Numbered from the stretch's first letter, positions 8,990-18,447 are shown. The stretch: 64,000 nucleotides of DNA from an uncultured Schlesneria sp. (GCA_903834925.1 CAILLA010000057.1:62001-126000), one strand, 5' to 3'. Made by a program: numbers and translations. Notes: a model not told the origin generated them from the sequence alone.

Positions 8990-10723
8990 ATGAAACACTG
9001 GTGGCTGTGGTTGGCTGGTGAACAGTCAACTATGACCGAATTGAAAAGCCAACACGCCTGCCTCTCAGGCAATGCTGGTGAAACGACGACGATTTCAATC
9101 CCCAATCAAGTAAGCCTGAATCGCATGCTCGGGCTATTTGTCCTGGTCGGGGTCCTGGCGCGAACGATCCGATACTACCTTTGTTTTCCCCTCTGGGACG
9201 ACGAAAGTTTTCTTTGCGTCAACTTGATCGATCGTAGTTTCACTCAGTTATTGCAACCGCTGGATTTCCATCAGGTCGCACCCGTCCTGTTTTTGTGGAT
9301 CGAGCGAGCGGCAGTCAAGATCTTTGGGTTTTCTGAATATTCGTTGCGTTTGATCCCGTTCATTTGTTCGATCATCAGTCTGTTCTTGTTTCGTCGAGTG
9401 GCCCAGAGACTTCTGTCGGGCCCAGCCCTGCTATTCGCCGTCGCCGTTTTTGCCGTCTCCTATCCTCAGATTCGGTATGCTGCCGAAGCAAAGCCGTATG
9501 GGACCGACATGTTTCTGTCCCTAGTCATGTTGTCGCTGGTTGTCGAATGGTATGAACGCCGTAATTCCCGATTTCTGTCTGGCTTGGCATTTCTAATGCC
9601 GTTTGCGCTCGGCGCATCGTATCCTGCTGTCTTCGCGGCCGGCGGTCTTAGCCTTGTTGTCGGATCAGTCCTATTGCAGAAAAAAGGGACTGCTGTTGAA
9701 TGGCAAGCGTGGATCGCCTGGAACGTGATGCTGGTCATAAGCTTCGTGGTCTGGTTCAGTCTCGTCGGTCGTGTCCAGAGCGGGGCCGAAGGCGAGTTCA
9801 TGGGTGAGTACTGGAAGCAAAACTTTCCTCCCGTTCGTCAGCCCTGGTTATTGCCGTATTGGCTATTAAAAACCCACGCCAGCGATTTTCTGGCGTATCC
9901 GCTTGGTGGTCCCAATTGGGCCAGCACGCTGACGCTATTCCTTTGTCTTGCCGGTTTGTGGCGACTTGTCGCTCAGAAACAATTCCTGTGGCTCGGATTC
10001 TTGTTTGGACCGGCCGGTCTGCATTTCCTGGCAGCTGCACTTCAGAAATATCCGTACGGAGGTCATGTCAAGTTTTCTCAGTATGTCGCTCCGATGATTT
10101 GCTGTCTGATCGCCGTGGGGATCGTGCAATTTCTCGATTGGCGGTCTCAGTACGGTTATTCGATGAGAAATAGTTTCGCATGGGCGTGTTCGATACTTTT
10201 CATCATTGGACTTGGAGGTGTCGCTCGCGATCTGATCAACCCCTATAAAACAAGGTCGGATGACCGTGCCCGAGCGTTTGCCAGATCTTTCTGGGTCGGA
10301 ACACATTTCGCCGAGGAAGTCGCATGCCTGAAGAGTGACTGGGGTCAGGACTTCATCCCTGAACAGCATCGGGAGTTGAGCTGGTCGGCTCACTTCCTTT
10401 GCAATCACGCGATTGAAGTCGGTCGGTCGCATCTTCGATCCGCAGACCTGAGCCGCGTTTCAGCGACTCGACCACTCAGATGCGTGCTGTATCGCGATGC
10501 CCGGTATGAACTGGATCAAGCGAAATTGGAATCCTGGCTACACCAAATGCAGCAACGGTATGAACTCGTCGCTCATGAAAGCATTCCATTTCCTCGGCTT
10601 GCCAAGGGGGATCGACGTCTCGTTACGATGGAATACATCGATTCGTATAAGTTCGTGCCACGAGACGGAGTAGCGAGCAATTTGCCTCCGATGGCCGACG
10701 GCCGCAAGACAACTTCGAGATAA
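8990..10723 (+). CDS. Membrane glycosyltransferase, GT39/ArnT-like
   Basis: 577 residues; AAGGA lies nine bases before the ATG. A short cytoplasmic leader is followed by about ten transmembrane helices. After the first helix comes CFPLWDDESFLCVN, with the acidic pair expected in the first periplasmic loop of dolichyl- or polyprenyl-phosphate-sugar-dependent transferases; DFHQVAPVLFLWIERAAV and AAEAKPYGTDMF also fit this fold. These enzymes move a sugar from a lipid-linked donor to a protein or envelope glycan. The gene ends 13 bp before asnB, so the two are probably co-transcribed. Confidence 0.85.
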   Translation: MKHWWLWLAGEQSTMTELKSQHACLSGNAGETTTISIPNQVSLNRMLGLFVLVGVLARTIRYYLCFPLWDDESFLCVNLIDRSFTQLLQPLDFHQVAPVLFLWIERAAVKIFGFSEYSLRLIPFICSIISLFLFRRVAQRLLSGPALLFAVAVFAVSYPQIRYAAEAKPYGTDMFLSLVMLSLVVEWYERRNSRFLSGLAFLMPFALGASYPAVFAAGGLSLVVGSVLLQKKGTAVEWQAWIAWNVMLVISFVVWFSLVGRVQSGAEGEFMGEYWKQNFPPVRQPWLLPYWLLKTHASDFLAYPLGGPNWASTLTLFLCLAGLWRLVAQKQFLWLGFLFGPAGLHFLAAALQKYPYGGHVKFSQYVAPMICCLIAVGIVQFLDWRSQYGYSMRNSFAWACSILFIIGLGGVARDLINPYKTRSDDRARAFARSFWVGTHFAEEVACLKSDWGQDFIPEQHRELSWSAHFLCNHAIEVGRSHLRSADLSRVSATRPLRCVLYRDARYELDQAKLESWLHQMQQRYELVAHESIPFPRLAKGDRRLVTMEYIDSYKFVPRDGVASNLPPMADGRKTTSR

Positions 10724-10736
10724 ACGGTGAGTTTCC

Positions 10737-12737
10737 ATGTGCGGCATCGCTGGCTACATCAGTCTGGATGACTCTCCGGTTGATCGAGAACCGATCGAAC
10801 GAATGGTAACCGCGCTGAAGCACCGCGGTCCGGACGCACAAACCGTCCATCTTGATGGGCAAGTCGGTTTGGGACATGCTCGCCTTTCGATCATCGATTT
10901 GGAAGGCGGACATCAACCGCTCTTTAACGAAGACCGCTCGATCGCAGTTGTTTGTAATGGCGAGATCTACAACTACCGAGAACTGACGGAAACACTTGTC
11001 CGCGATGGCCATCAGTTCCGTACCGGCAGCGATTGCGAAGTCCTGACCCACCTTTGGGAGGAATCGGGACCGCAGATGGTCGATCAGCTTCGAGGGATGT
11101 TCGCCTTCATTTTGTACGATCGACGGCAGGGGATTGTATTCGGGGGACGAGACCGCTTCGGGCAAAAGCCATTATTCTACCATGAAGGCACGAATCGAAT
11201 CGCGTTTGCGTCAGAGATTAAGGGCTTGCTTGTCCTGCCAGAGGTCTCACGAGAACTTGACCCACTGGGACTGGATCAATTCTTGTTTCACCAGTTTGTC
11301 CCTCAGCCGCGAACCCTATTTGCTGGCGTCAAAAAATTGGCTGCTGGCTGTTGTTTTGAGATCAAATTGTCTCCAGCGCGCGAGAACAATTCATTCGTCG
11401 AAACCCAGATCCCTTCCAGTAATGGCATCGTTCATAAAATTCATCCCAATGCGGGAACGGACCTGACGACTGAGAAATCTCATTCGAAGCCCGGTCGTGC
11501 GTCGTTTTTCATCCAGCGTTACTGGAGTCCAACATTCGCTCCTGACGTGACCATGTCCGATTCTGATCATCTGGCGCGAGTCGAAGACGGATTAATCAAC
11601 GCGGTCGAAAGCCACATGGTCGCCGATGTTCCCGTAGGCGTATTTCTGAGTGGCGGAATTGATTCGAGTCTGATCACGGCCCTCGCGGTCAAGTTCAACC
11701 CCGAGCCGCTACAGACCTTTTCGATTTCGTTTCCCGGCAGCGAACATGACGAAGCGCCGTTCGCGAGATCGGTGGCCGCTTCGCTTGGAACAAACCACCG
11801 CGAATTCCCGTTCGAACCGGGCGATATGCGAAAGGTCCTCACGTCAGCCGCAACGTTATTCGATCAACCACTCGCGGACATGGCTGTCCTTCCGCTGATG
11901 GCACTCAGTCGGGCGGCCGCTGAATATGTCAAAGTTGTACTGACTGGAGACGGTGGCGACGAATTGTTTGCCGGTTACCGTAAGTACAAACGAATGGTTG
12001 GCATCCCAGGCCGTTTTCAATGGCTGTCACAAATGAGTTCTCGTCTTTTTCCGATGCATCAGTTGGCAGCCTGCCGTCCTGACCCAATCGGTCTGCGAAA
12101 AATTCAGTCACGTCTGGCAATGGTCATTGCACCACAATGTCGCAGTGAATATCAGCGTCAAAGTTGGGAAGGCTGGGAGCGATTCTCTCTTTACCAGCCC
12201 GACTTCGCGCAGACGGTTATCAATCGCTTCGAATCAATTTCCTTTACCGGCGATCCCGCTGAACACAAGCTGTCGCCGCTGAATCAAGCGTTGAAACGGG
12301 ATCAAGGAACGGTCCTTGCTGATCGGCTTTTGTTAAAAGGTGACTATGCAACAATGGCTTATGGCTTGGAATCGCGTGCCCCATTGCTCGATCACCAACT
12401 CGCCGCAATTGCCGGTAAATTACCCCGCCACTTGAAAACCACCCCCAAAACGACAAAGGTCGCTCTTCGAGAAATTGCCAAACGGTATCTTCCCGATGAG
12501 ATTATCAATCGCCGCAAGAAGGGGTTTTCGATGCCAATCGATCGTTGGTTTCGGACCGACCTGAAAACCTGGGTTCGAAACTGTCTGCTCGACGATTCTG
12601 TTTCACTTCCCCGCTATTTTCAGCGACCCGCGATCGAAAGTCTGTTATCAGAACATGCGGCCGGCAAGAACCATTCGGTGAGGATTCACTCTCTGCTGAC
12701 GTTTGAACTCTGGTGCCGAGCTTACGCAACGCCATAA
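10737..12737 (+). CDS. asnB: Asparagine synthetase (glutamine-hydrolysing)
   Basis: 666 residues. N-terminal glutaminase domain with nucleophile Cys2 (MCGIAGYISL), ALKHRGPDAQ and NGEIYNYREL; C-terminal synthetase domain with the pyrophosphate loop FLSGGIDSSL and GDGGDELFAGY. It converts Asp, Gln and ATP to Asn, or amidates another carboxylate in specialised pathways. The linker between domains has an insert of about 45 residues (ARENNSFVETQ ... SKPGRASFF) not found in typical AsnB. It sits between a glycosyltransferase and a phosphopantetheinyl transferase gene, a setting more like envelope or secondary metabolism than basic Asn supply. Confidence 0.95.
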   Translation: MCGIAGYISLDDSPVDREPIERMVTALKHRGPDAQTVHLDGQVGLGHARLSIIDLEGGHQPLFNEDRSIAVVCNGEIYNYRELTETLVRDGHQFRTGSDCEVLTHLWEESGPQMVDQLRGMFAFILYDRRQGIVFGGRDRFGQKPLFYHEGTNRIAFASEIKGLLVLPEVSRELDPLGLDQFLFHQFVPQPRTLFAGVKKLAAGCCFEIKLSPARENNSFVETQIPSSNGIVHKIHPNAGTDLTTEKSHSKPGRASFFIQRYWSPTFAPDVTMSDSDHLARVEDGLINAVESHMVADVPVGVFLSGGIDSSLITALAVKFNPEPLQTFSISFPGSEHDEAPFARSVAASLGTNHREFPFEPGDMRKVLTSAATLFDQPLADMAVLPLMALSRAAAEYVKVVLTGDGGDELFAGYRKYKRMVGIPGRFQWLSQMSSRLFPMHQLAACRPDPIGLRKIQSRLAMVIAPQCRSEYQRQSWEGWERFSLYQPDFAQTVINRFESISFTGDPAEHKLSPLNQALKRDQGTVLADRLLLKGDYATMAYGLESRAPLLDHQLAAIAGKLPRHLKTTPKTTKVALREIAKRYLPDEIINRRKKGFSMPIDRWFRTDLKTWVRNCLLDDSVSLPRYFQRPAIESLLSEHAAGKNHSVRIHSLLTFELWCRAYATP

Positions 12738-12788
12738 TGTCGAAAACAACAATGGCCTCCGATAGATTTCGTCGATTGCGGTGGAAAA

Positions 12789-13562
12789 GTGATCATTTCA
12801 AATTGGCAACCGATTCGGGTTCCGCTCGAACTCTCGCCCGAGATTGCACACGTCGTTCGGGTGCGACTCGACCTTGCGCATGAACAATGGTTGCCGTTGA
12901 TAGAGCTGCTTAATGACGAAGAGCGAACCCGTGCCGCCCGATTTCGATTTGATGAACCACGACGTCAGTTCGTCATTTGCCGAGCTACGTTAAGACGGCT
13001 TCTAGGAACGATCTGTCATGTTGCTCCTCAAACCATCTCATTTCGAAATGGAAGTCACGGCAAACCAGAACTCTCATTTTACGAGATGAAATTGTCTGTA
13101 CCCCAAATTGAATTCAATGTTTCCCATTCGGGAACAATGGGACTCATCGCCATTGCCGTCGGCGCATCGATCGGAATTGATGTTGAAGAATATGATCCCT
13201 CCGTCAAATTCCTTCAGCTTGCCGAACGATTTTTCGCACCGATGGAAGCGACCGATCTTAAGGGTCTGCAACCCGAGAAGCAGTTGACAGGGTTCTATCG
13301 AGGCTGGACCTGTAAAGAAGCCTATATCAAAGCGAAAGGAAATGGGCTGTCACTCTCGCTGTCCAGTTTTCGAGTCATCATTGATCCAGACCGGCCCGCT
13401 TCACTTCGTCATATCGATGGACAACCCGATGAGCCATGCAATTGGACAACGGAATCATTAGAAGTCAGTAACCATCATGCGGCGGCGGTGATGATCCATA
13501 GACCAGAGTGCCGGATCGCACTCTGGGATTGGCCAGTCGACGGGTCCAATCCAGGAACCTAA
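12789..13562 (+). CDS. 4'-phosphopantetheinyl transferase, Sfp type
   Basis: About 257 residues from a GTG with GGTGG just upstream; this start is tentative. Family motifs are intact: FNVSHSG, GIDVEEYD (Mg ligands) and WTCKEAYIKAKG. The enzyme transfers the phosphopantetheine arm of CoA to a Ser of a carrier protein. It is 51 bp after asnB and probably the last gene of that transcript. No acyl- or peptidyl-carrier protein, polyketide synthase or peptide synthetase is in the window. Confidence 0.92.
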   Translation: MIISNWQPIRVPLELSPEIAHVVRVRLDLAHEQWLPLIELLNDEERTRAARFRFDEPRRQFVICRATLRRLLGTICHVAPQTISFRNGSHGKPELSFYEMKLSVPQIEFNVSHSGTMGLIAIAVGASIGIDVEEYDPSVKFLQLAERFFAPMEATDLKGLQPEKQLTGFYRGWTCKEAYIKAKGNGLSLSLSSFRVIIDPDRPASLRHIDGQPDEPCNWTTESLEVSNHHAAAVMIHRPECRIALWDWPVDGSNPGT

Positions 13563-13623
13563 CGAGGAACTTTTTCGAACTGCGCCGAATTGAAGCGTCA
13601 ATTCATCGGGCTTCGTCGAGTTT

Positions 13624-13650
13624 GAAACTTGACTCAATGCGTCAAGTTTC
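13624..13650. terminator. Hairpin between convergent genes
   Basis: GAAACTTGAC and GTCAAGTTTC form a perfect 10 bp stem around TCAATGC. A near copy is at 46061-46087. It lies 3' of the phosphopantetheinyl transferase gene and faces the convergent J-like gene, so it may end transcription, although no long T run follows. Confidence 0.5.
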
Positions 13651-13687
13651 AGCGGTCTTTATGACTTATGGACGTAACATTATCTGC

Positions 13688-13714
13688 ACTGCTTGACCGT
13701 CCTCGGCCAAGCAG
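13688..13714. repeat. Half copy of the palindromic element
   Basis: ACTGCTTGACCGTCCTCGG followed by CCAAGCAG matches one hairpin half of the elements at 46658-46987. The other half is missing. It lies just 3' of the J-like gene. Confidence 0.6.
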
Positions 13715-13722
13715 CGAATTCG

Positions 13723-14754
13723 TTATTTTTTGTCTTTGACATGCGTAGTGTAGAACATCAAAGCAAGCGGGATTCCAATCACGACTGAGGAAATATAGGG
13801 GAAATATTGCACGAAACGTGGCAGGAAGTTGCGATAAACCATATCCCATAAGACAAAGTTGTCCAGAAGCGCCGGGATCGCGAATGCCCAGCACATGAAG
13901 ATCATGCCCAGTTGTTTTCGCTGGGCCTTTTCACCTTCACTCAACTCTGCGACTGCCACCTTTGGTTCAGAAGCACTATTCTTCTTGCCTGCAACTTTGC
14001 CTGTCCCTTTTGCCGGGGCGGCAACTTCCTTCCGCATTCCTTCGGCATAATTCGTGGCAATCGCCTGATTAATCGATTTACCCGACGCAATCACCGGCCG
14101 AATCGGCTTATGGAACCTGAGTCGAACTTCGTCTTCAAGTTCCGAATCAGGCTCGTCGGCACAGGCAACAACGACGGCATTTTCTTCGATAAACAGTGGG
14201 AGACAATTGTGGCGACGCACGACGTTTTTCGGCAACAAGTCCATTGCGTCGTTTTCGGGAACGAGATCGGCAAGATCGACATACGATCGACCAAGTTCAT
14301 TGGCGTACGCTCGTGCGGCAACCTCATGGTCCACGTACTTGAGCTGCACAATCGCATCACGAATCGAAAGACCAGTTCGATCCGCGTGAGCTTTCGCCTC
14401 TTTCGCCTGGTCTGACGTGATCGCCTTCTCATCCTGAAGGTACGACGTCATGGGCCGACGACCCGATTCGTCCCGGTCGTCGATCACGCGACCGAGGCTT
14501 CGGTCGTAATCCTGCTTTAACTCTTCGTCCGTCAGACACAACATCGCTTTGGCAAGCTCGTTGAGCAGCGTCTGTGACTCGTTGGAATACGTACCTGACG
14601 CAAACTTGCGTACGTGCGTATTCAACTTTTTATAGTACTTCCGAATCTTATCGACATCGTCTTCGAACTGAACGAGACGAAGCAGTTGATAATGATTCGG
14701 CGGACGCTGATCTTCCGGGATACCCAGCCACTCTTTGTAAACGTCGATTGCCAC
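13723..14754 (-). CDS. J-like / GspE-N domain membrane protein (Hsp70 partner candidate)
   Basis: 343 residues in three parts. Residues about 18-88 look like a J domain (NHYQLLRLVQFEDDVDKI ... LTDEELKQDYDRSLG), but the HPD tripeptide that activates Hsp70 is absent (HVRKF stands there). Residues about 110-235 resemble the N-terminal domain of GspE/PilB ATPases (ITSDQAKEAKAHADRTGLSI, LPKNVVRRHNCLPLF), without any ATPase domain. After a Lys/Ala-rich linker come two transmembrane helices (FMCWAFAIPALLDNFVLW; ISSVVIGIPLALMFYTT). It lies 24 bp downstream of an Hsp70 gene, so the two are probably made together. Function unknown; an Hsp70 membrane adaptor is my inference. Confidence 0.75.
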   Translation of the reverse strand: MAIDVYKEWLGIPEDQRPPNHYQLLRLVQFEDDVDKIRKYYKKLNTHVRKFASGTYSNESQTLLNELAKAMLCLTDEELKQDYDRSLGRVIDDRDESGRRPMTSYLQDEKAITSDQAKEAKAHADRTGLSIRDAIVQLKYVDHEVAARAYANELGRSYVDLADLVPENDAMDLLPKNVVRRHNCLPLFIEENAVVVACADEPDSELEDEVRLRFHKPIRPVIASGKSINQAIATNYAEGMRKEVAAPAKGTGKVAGKKNSASEPKVAVAELSEGEKAQRKQLGMIFMCWAFAIPALLDNFVLWDMVYRNFLPRFVQYFPYISSVVIGIPLALMFYTTHVKDKK

Positions 14755-14778
14755 CGGGAAAACCTCCAGTTTTTGGTG

Positions 14779-16356
14779 CTACTCGACTTGATAGTCCTTG
14801 GCGAGCAACTCGAAGTTATTGACACCTTGATCAGACAATCCCGACGCACGAACGATTTCGGTCTCGGCGACTCGATTTCCCGTCAGTTCCTTCGCGACAG
14901 CACTGATACGTCCATTTGCGTCGTAACTGTAGGTAACTTCCACTGGAGAACCTGCAGGCAAGTTCGATGGCAACCCGACAATCTGGAAATCACCGATCTG
15001 TGTACACGCTTCTGGATCACTCGCATCCCCTTCGAGGATATAAACGTGAATCGTCTTCTGGTTCGCAGAATTCGTCACGAATTTCTGGCTGATGCTGTAA
15101 GGGATCGCCGAGTTTCTCGGGATCATGATGTGGTTAATCTTGCGAGTCCGATCCTCGGGGCTTGAAACCTTGACCCCCAGCGAATGCGAATTGACGTCGC
15201 TCGTCTGCACCGACCGCAATCGTGCAGTGACGAGTGCGCTTAGTCCTTCGATACCTCGGTTCTCGCGGGCTTCCAGAATGGCGGCGTGAATCGCAGCCCC
15301 TTGGGCCACCGCTTCTTCCGGACGAAGCTCACGAGACGGCTTTCGCTGACAGATTTCCGTCAGCATCAATTCCACTGCGGGCATGTAGGTCGATCCACCG
15401 ACCAGAACGACTTCATCGAGAACTCCAGGGTCGACGCCCGCCTGTTGAAGTACAAGCTCTGTCGTATCGCGCGTCCGTTGCAACAAGTCGGACGTCATTC
15501 GCTCGAAATCCTTTCGAGTGAATTGCAACGTCAACGTTTTTCCGTGGAAGTAGACTGAGAGAGGGACTTGAGTCTTGGTACTAAGGGCGCGTTTGGCGTC
15601 TTCACATTCCACCGTAAAGTTACGCATGGCTTCCGCGTCAGAGCGAGGGTCATCGCTAAATTTTCGGAAGAATTGTTCGGCCACGTGGTCTGTAATTCGC
15701 TTCGTCCAGTCGATCCCCCCCAGCATCACGTCACCGTCTGTCGCTAACACTTTGAACTGTGTTGGCGTGTATCGGACGACGGTCACGTCGAACGTTCCAC
15801 CCCCCAAGTCGTACACGAGGATGGTTTTTGATTCCTGCTTCAGGTCCGATCGGCCCAGTTCGCCCTTCATCCAGGCATAAGCTAAGGTTGCGGCGGTTGG
15901 CTCATTGATGATATCGACGACGTTCAGCCCGGCGATGCGACCTGCGTCCTGAGTTGCCTTACGACGGACGTCGTTGAAGTAATACGGAACCGTGATGACG
16001 GCGTTGGCGATCGGTCCAATCTGCTTTTCGGCATCCTGCTTCAGTTTTTTCAGAATCAGCGCCGAGAGAAACTCTGCGCTCAGTTTCTTGTTTTGGTAGA
16101 CAACGAAAAAGTCTTTGTTACCCATCTGTCGCTTGATCGCTTCCACGATGTGATCGGGCGATTCTTGCGAGATTCGTTCGAAGGTCGGCCCGACGACGAC
16201 TTGACCGTCTTCTCCCAACAGAACCACGGACGGAGTGATATTTCTTCCGTCGGCGTTCAACAGCGAAATCGGCTTGCCATCTTTCGTGAGCTGAGCAATC
16301 GCCGAGTATGTTGTTCCCAAATCGATACCGACCGTGTGGCCTGCAAGAAATTTCAT
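14779..16356 (-). CDS. Hsp70-family chaperone with truncated lid
   Basis: 525 residues. The nucleotide-binding domain is intact: GIDLGTTYSAIAQL, DLGGGTFDVTVV, INEPTAATLAYAW and VLVGGSTYMPAV. A beta-type substrate-binding domain follows (SHSLGVKVSS ... IPYSISQKFVT), but the helical lid of about 100 residues found in DnaK is lacking; the protein stops at LLAKDYQVE. This resembles specialised Hsp70s rather than housekeeping DnaK. No grpE or true dnaJ is adjacent; the partner candidate is the J-like gene 24 bp downstream. No CIRCE-type operator is seen in the 270 bp upstream. Confidence 0.93.
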   Translation of the reverse strand: MKFLAGHTVGIDLGTTYSAIAQLTKDGKPISLLNADGRNITPSVVLLGEDGQVVVGPTFERISQESPDHIVEAIKRQMGNKDFFVVYQNKKLSAEFLSALILKKLKQDAEKQIGPIANAVITVPYYFNDVRRKATQDAGRIAGLNVVDIINEPTAATLAYAWMKGELGRSDLKQESKTILVYDLGGGTFDVTVVRYTPTQFKVLATDGDVMLGGIDWTKRITDHVAEQFFRKFSDDPRSDAEAMRNFTVECEDAKRALSTKTQVPLSVYFHGKTLTLQFTRKDFERMTSDLLQRTRDTTELVLQQAGVDPGVLDEVVLVGGSTYMPAVELMLTEICQRKPSRELRPEEAVAQGAAIHAAILEARENRGIEGLSALVTARLRSVQTSDVNSHSLGVKVSSPEDRTRKINHIMIPRNSAIPYSISQKFVTNSANQKTIHVYILEGDASDPEACTQIGDFQIVGLPSNLPAGSPVEVTYSYDANGRISAVAKELTGNRVAETEIVRASGLSDQGVNNFELLAKDYQVE

Positions 16357-16626
16357 AACTCGTTGATTCCCTGAAATGAAAAGGCATTAGTGAACTGTCG
16401 ATCGACTACGGACGTGATGAGGTCGCGTTCGGCCGACCGACGACAGATACCGAGATCTTGTGCGGGCAGGCTATTCTTGTCGTACTGACAGACCGAAATC
16501 AAGCGATGGTCGCGCGTTTAAGCCGTTTCTTAACAAAGACAACGGCAATTTTGACGGACGTACGCTTTTTCGCAGGTGTCTTACTTGTTGGGACTTATGA
16601 GCCGAATGGGGTGTTTGCTGGATTTT

Positions 16627-17352
16627 TCAATACCCTGACGCAGTTGCTGCTGTTGGCGAGCTGATCGCAGGGAGATTGAGGCGACGGCGACATTCATCGA
16701 GCATGTCTTTTGTCCGGCTGGCACCACAACGGGTTACCCCTAGCTCTCGAACGGCCAAAAGACCGTCCAAGTCGCGGACTCCGCCGGCCGCTTTTACCTG
16801 AACATTTGGTGCCGAGTTCGCTCGCATCAGTTTCAGGTCGTCATGAGTCGCTCCACCCGATCCGTAGCCGGTTGAAGTCTTGACCCAGTCGGCATTGAGT
16901 TCCGAACAAATCTGACAAAGACGGATTTTGTGTTCGTCCCTCAAGTAGCAGTTTTCAAAAATCACTTTTACTTTCTGACCGGCGGCATGGGCCACATCAA
17001 TGACGGCTTTGATATCGGCACGGACGTAATCCCAGTTTCCGCTGAGGACCTGGCTGATATTGACAACCATGTCGAGTTCTTCACAGCCGTCGGCGATCGC
17101 CCGCTCGGCTTCCGCTCGTTTAATCGCGGTTGTGTGACCACCGTGAGGAAACCCAATCGTCGTGCTCGCCTTCACCGTACTGCCACGCAAGACTTCGGCA
17201 CATCGTTTGAGCGCATACGGAAGGATGCAGACGCTGGCCACGTCGTATGCCAAGGCCAGGCGGCAGCCCGTATCCAAGTCCGATTCGGTGAGCGTCGGAT
17301 TGAGCAGCGAATGATCGATCATCTTGGCCATGTCGGAATACGTGTAACTCAT
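16627..17352 (-). CDS. deoC: Deoxyribose-phosphate aldolase
   Basis: 241 residues, normal length for class I DeoC. All active-site segments are present: IDHSLLNPT, ELDMVVN (Asp), WVKTSTGYG (Schiff-base Lys) and VKAAGGVRD (second Lys). It splits 2-deoxyribose-5-phosphate into glyceraldehyde-3-phosphate and acetaldehyde in deoxynucleoside breakdown. No other deo genes are adjacent. The C-terminal tail (SSPTAATASGY) is low-complexity. Confidence 0.95.
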   Translation of the reverse strand: MSYTYSDMAKMIDHSLLNPTLTESDLDTGCRLALAYDVASVCILPYALKRCAEVLRGSTVKASTTIGFPHGGHTTAIKRAEAERAIADGCEELDMVVNISQVLSGNWDYVRADIKAVIDVAHAAGQKVKVIFENCYLRDEHKIRLCQICSELNADWVKTSTGYGSGGATHDDLKLMRANSAPNVQVKAAGGVRDLDGLLAVRELGVTRCGASRTKDMLDECRRRLNLPAISSPTAATASGY

Positions 17353-17484
17353 GATCTTGATCCTGACGTTAAGTAGTAGAAATGTGACGCAAGTTAGTTT
17401 TCATACGATAGTCGTTCATTGCGATTCCCGCACCTGACCGCGTGTCGGATTCGCCGACGGAAAAAAAACGGGTTCGACGCAAAA

Positions 17485-18273
17485 TTACTGTCTAATGTTC
17501 GAACGAACCATGACCATGTTCACGAAGTCTCGCAATGCTTTAAAATATTCCCGTTCGTTCCATTGCATGATGCTGTTGTGATCGCCGACGGGGAACCGAA
17601 CAATTGTTTTCTGCGGGCTGGCAGACCATTCGTAATTTCGCTCGGCGTGCGAAATATCGACAAGGTTATCGTGTTCGGCATGCAAAATGAGCAATGGATT
17701 CTGGTAGCTCGATAACTTTAGCCGGTGATTGAAAGCGCGTCTGGCTTCGGCGATCACGTCGTTTGCAGAGATGCTGGTTGACGAGAGATCTGCATACTTC
17801 AGAAATCGTTCACTCGGATCGGCGATTCCGCTTTCGAGAATCATACCCGCAATGGTGGGTTGTCGAGTTGCCAGTTCGATGGCATATAACGAACCGATCG
17901 ATCGACCAAAGGCGATGACTTTGTCTGGCACGATTCCCGCAGCAGATACCGCGGCCTCGCCGTCGCCGAGCATCGCAACCAATTTCGCCTTGCCGGTCGA
18001 GTCGCCGTATTGCCGGTATTCAACGAACAATGAATTCAGCCCCAGGGACGAAAGCTCGTTGGCCATCCACGGAACGTAATCCGCCACCGCTTCTCCGTTA
18101 CCATGAAAATGAACCAGCGTAAACCGGACCGGATCAATGATTCGCCGGTAACAGGCCAATTCGGCGCCATCAACTTTCACCATGAACGGGTCAGCAACAC
18201 ATCGCGATTGAGGAAACAAGTAACGACCACTGACGGCTTGATCATCGAGAATGCTCTGCTTCACATCGGCCAT
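17485..18273 (-). CDS. Alpha/beta hydrolase
   Basis: 262 residues. The fold is marked by FHGNGEAVADYVPW (oxyanion-hole region), the nucleophile elbow AFGRSIGSLYA, the acid region LILHAEHDNLVD and the catalytic His in FPVGDHNSI. No signal peptide is seen, so it is probably cytoplasmic. Relatives include the BEM46/ABHD17-type hydrolases. Substrate unknown. Single gene. Confidence 0.85.
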   Translation of the reverse strand: MADVKQSILDDQAVSGRYLFPQSRCVADPFMVKVDGAELACYRRIIDPVRFTLVHFHGNGEAVADYVPWMANELSSLGLNSLFVEYRQYGDSTGKAKLVAMLGDGEAAVSAAGIVPDKVIAFGRSIGSLYAIELATRQPTIAGMILESGIADPSERFLKYADLSSTSISANDVIAEARRAFNHRLKLSSYQNPLLILHAEHDNLVDISHAERNYEWSASPQKTIVRFPVGDHNSIMQWNEREYFKALRDFVNMVMVRSNIRQ

Positions 18274-18349
18274 TTTTCATTTCCTTTATTTTCGTATTGT
18301 TGAGACGTATCCGAGTATAAAGTTCGTCGTGACTGATTGGGGAGTCAGG

Positions 18350-18447
18350 GTGCCACGGTTTTGGAGTCTTCGACAAGGCCGTGTCCTCGTGGTTCGATAA
18401 CATATTCGAAGAGCACGGCCTTACCGAGGACGGTAAAACCGTGGCAC
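18350..18447. repeat. Bipartite palindromic element, ACGGTTTT stem type
   Basis: Opens GTGCCACGGTTTTGGAG and closes ACGGTAAAACCGTGGCAC. The framework is that of the 46658 copies, but the paired stem CTGCTTGAC / GTCAAGCAG is replaced by CGGTTTTAC / GTAAAACCG. It is the main structure in the 310 bp gap 18274-18583, with the hairpin at 18487. Confidence 0.75.

Noticed and set aside
16357-16626. CIRCE heat-shock operator upstream of the Hsp70 gene
   Set aside because: No TTAGCACTC-type inverted repeat is seen.
17431-17480. GTCGGATTCGCCGAC hairpin next to an A run as terminator of the hydrolase gene
   Set aside because: On the strand of that gene the T run comes before the stem, not after.
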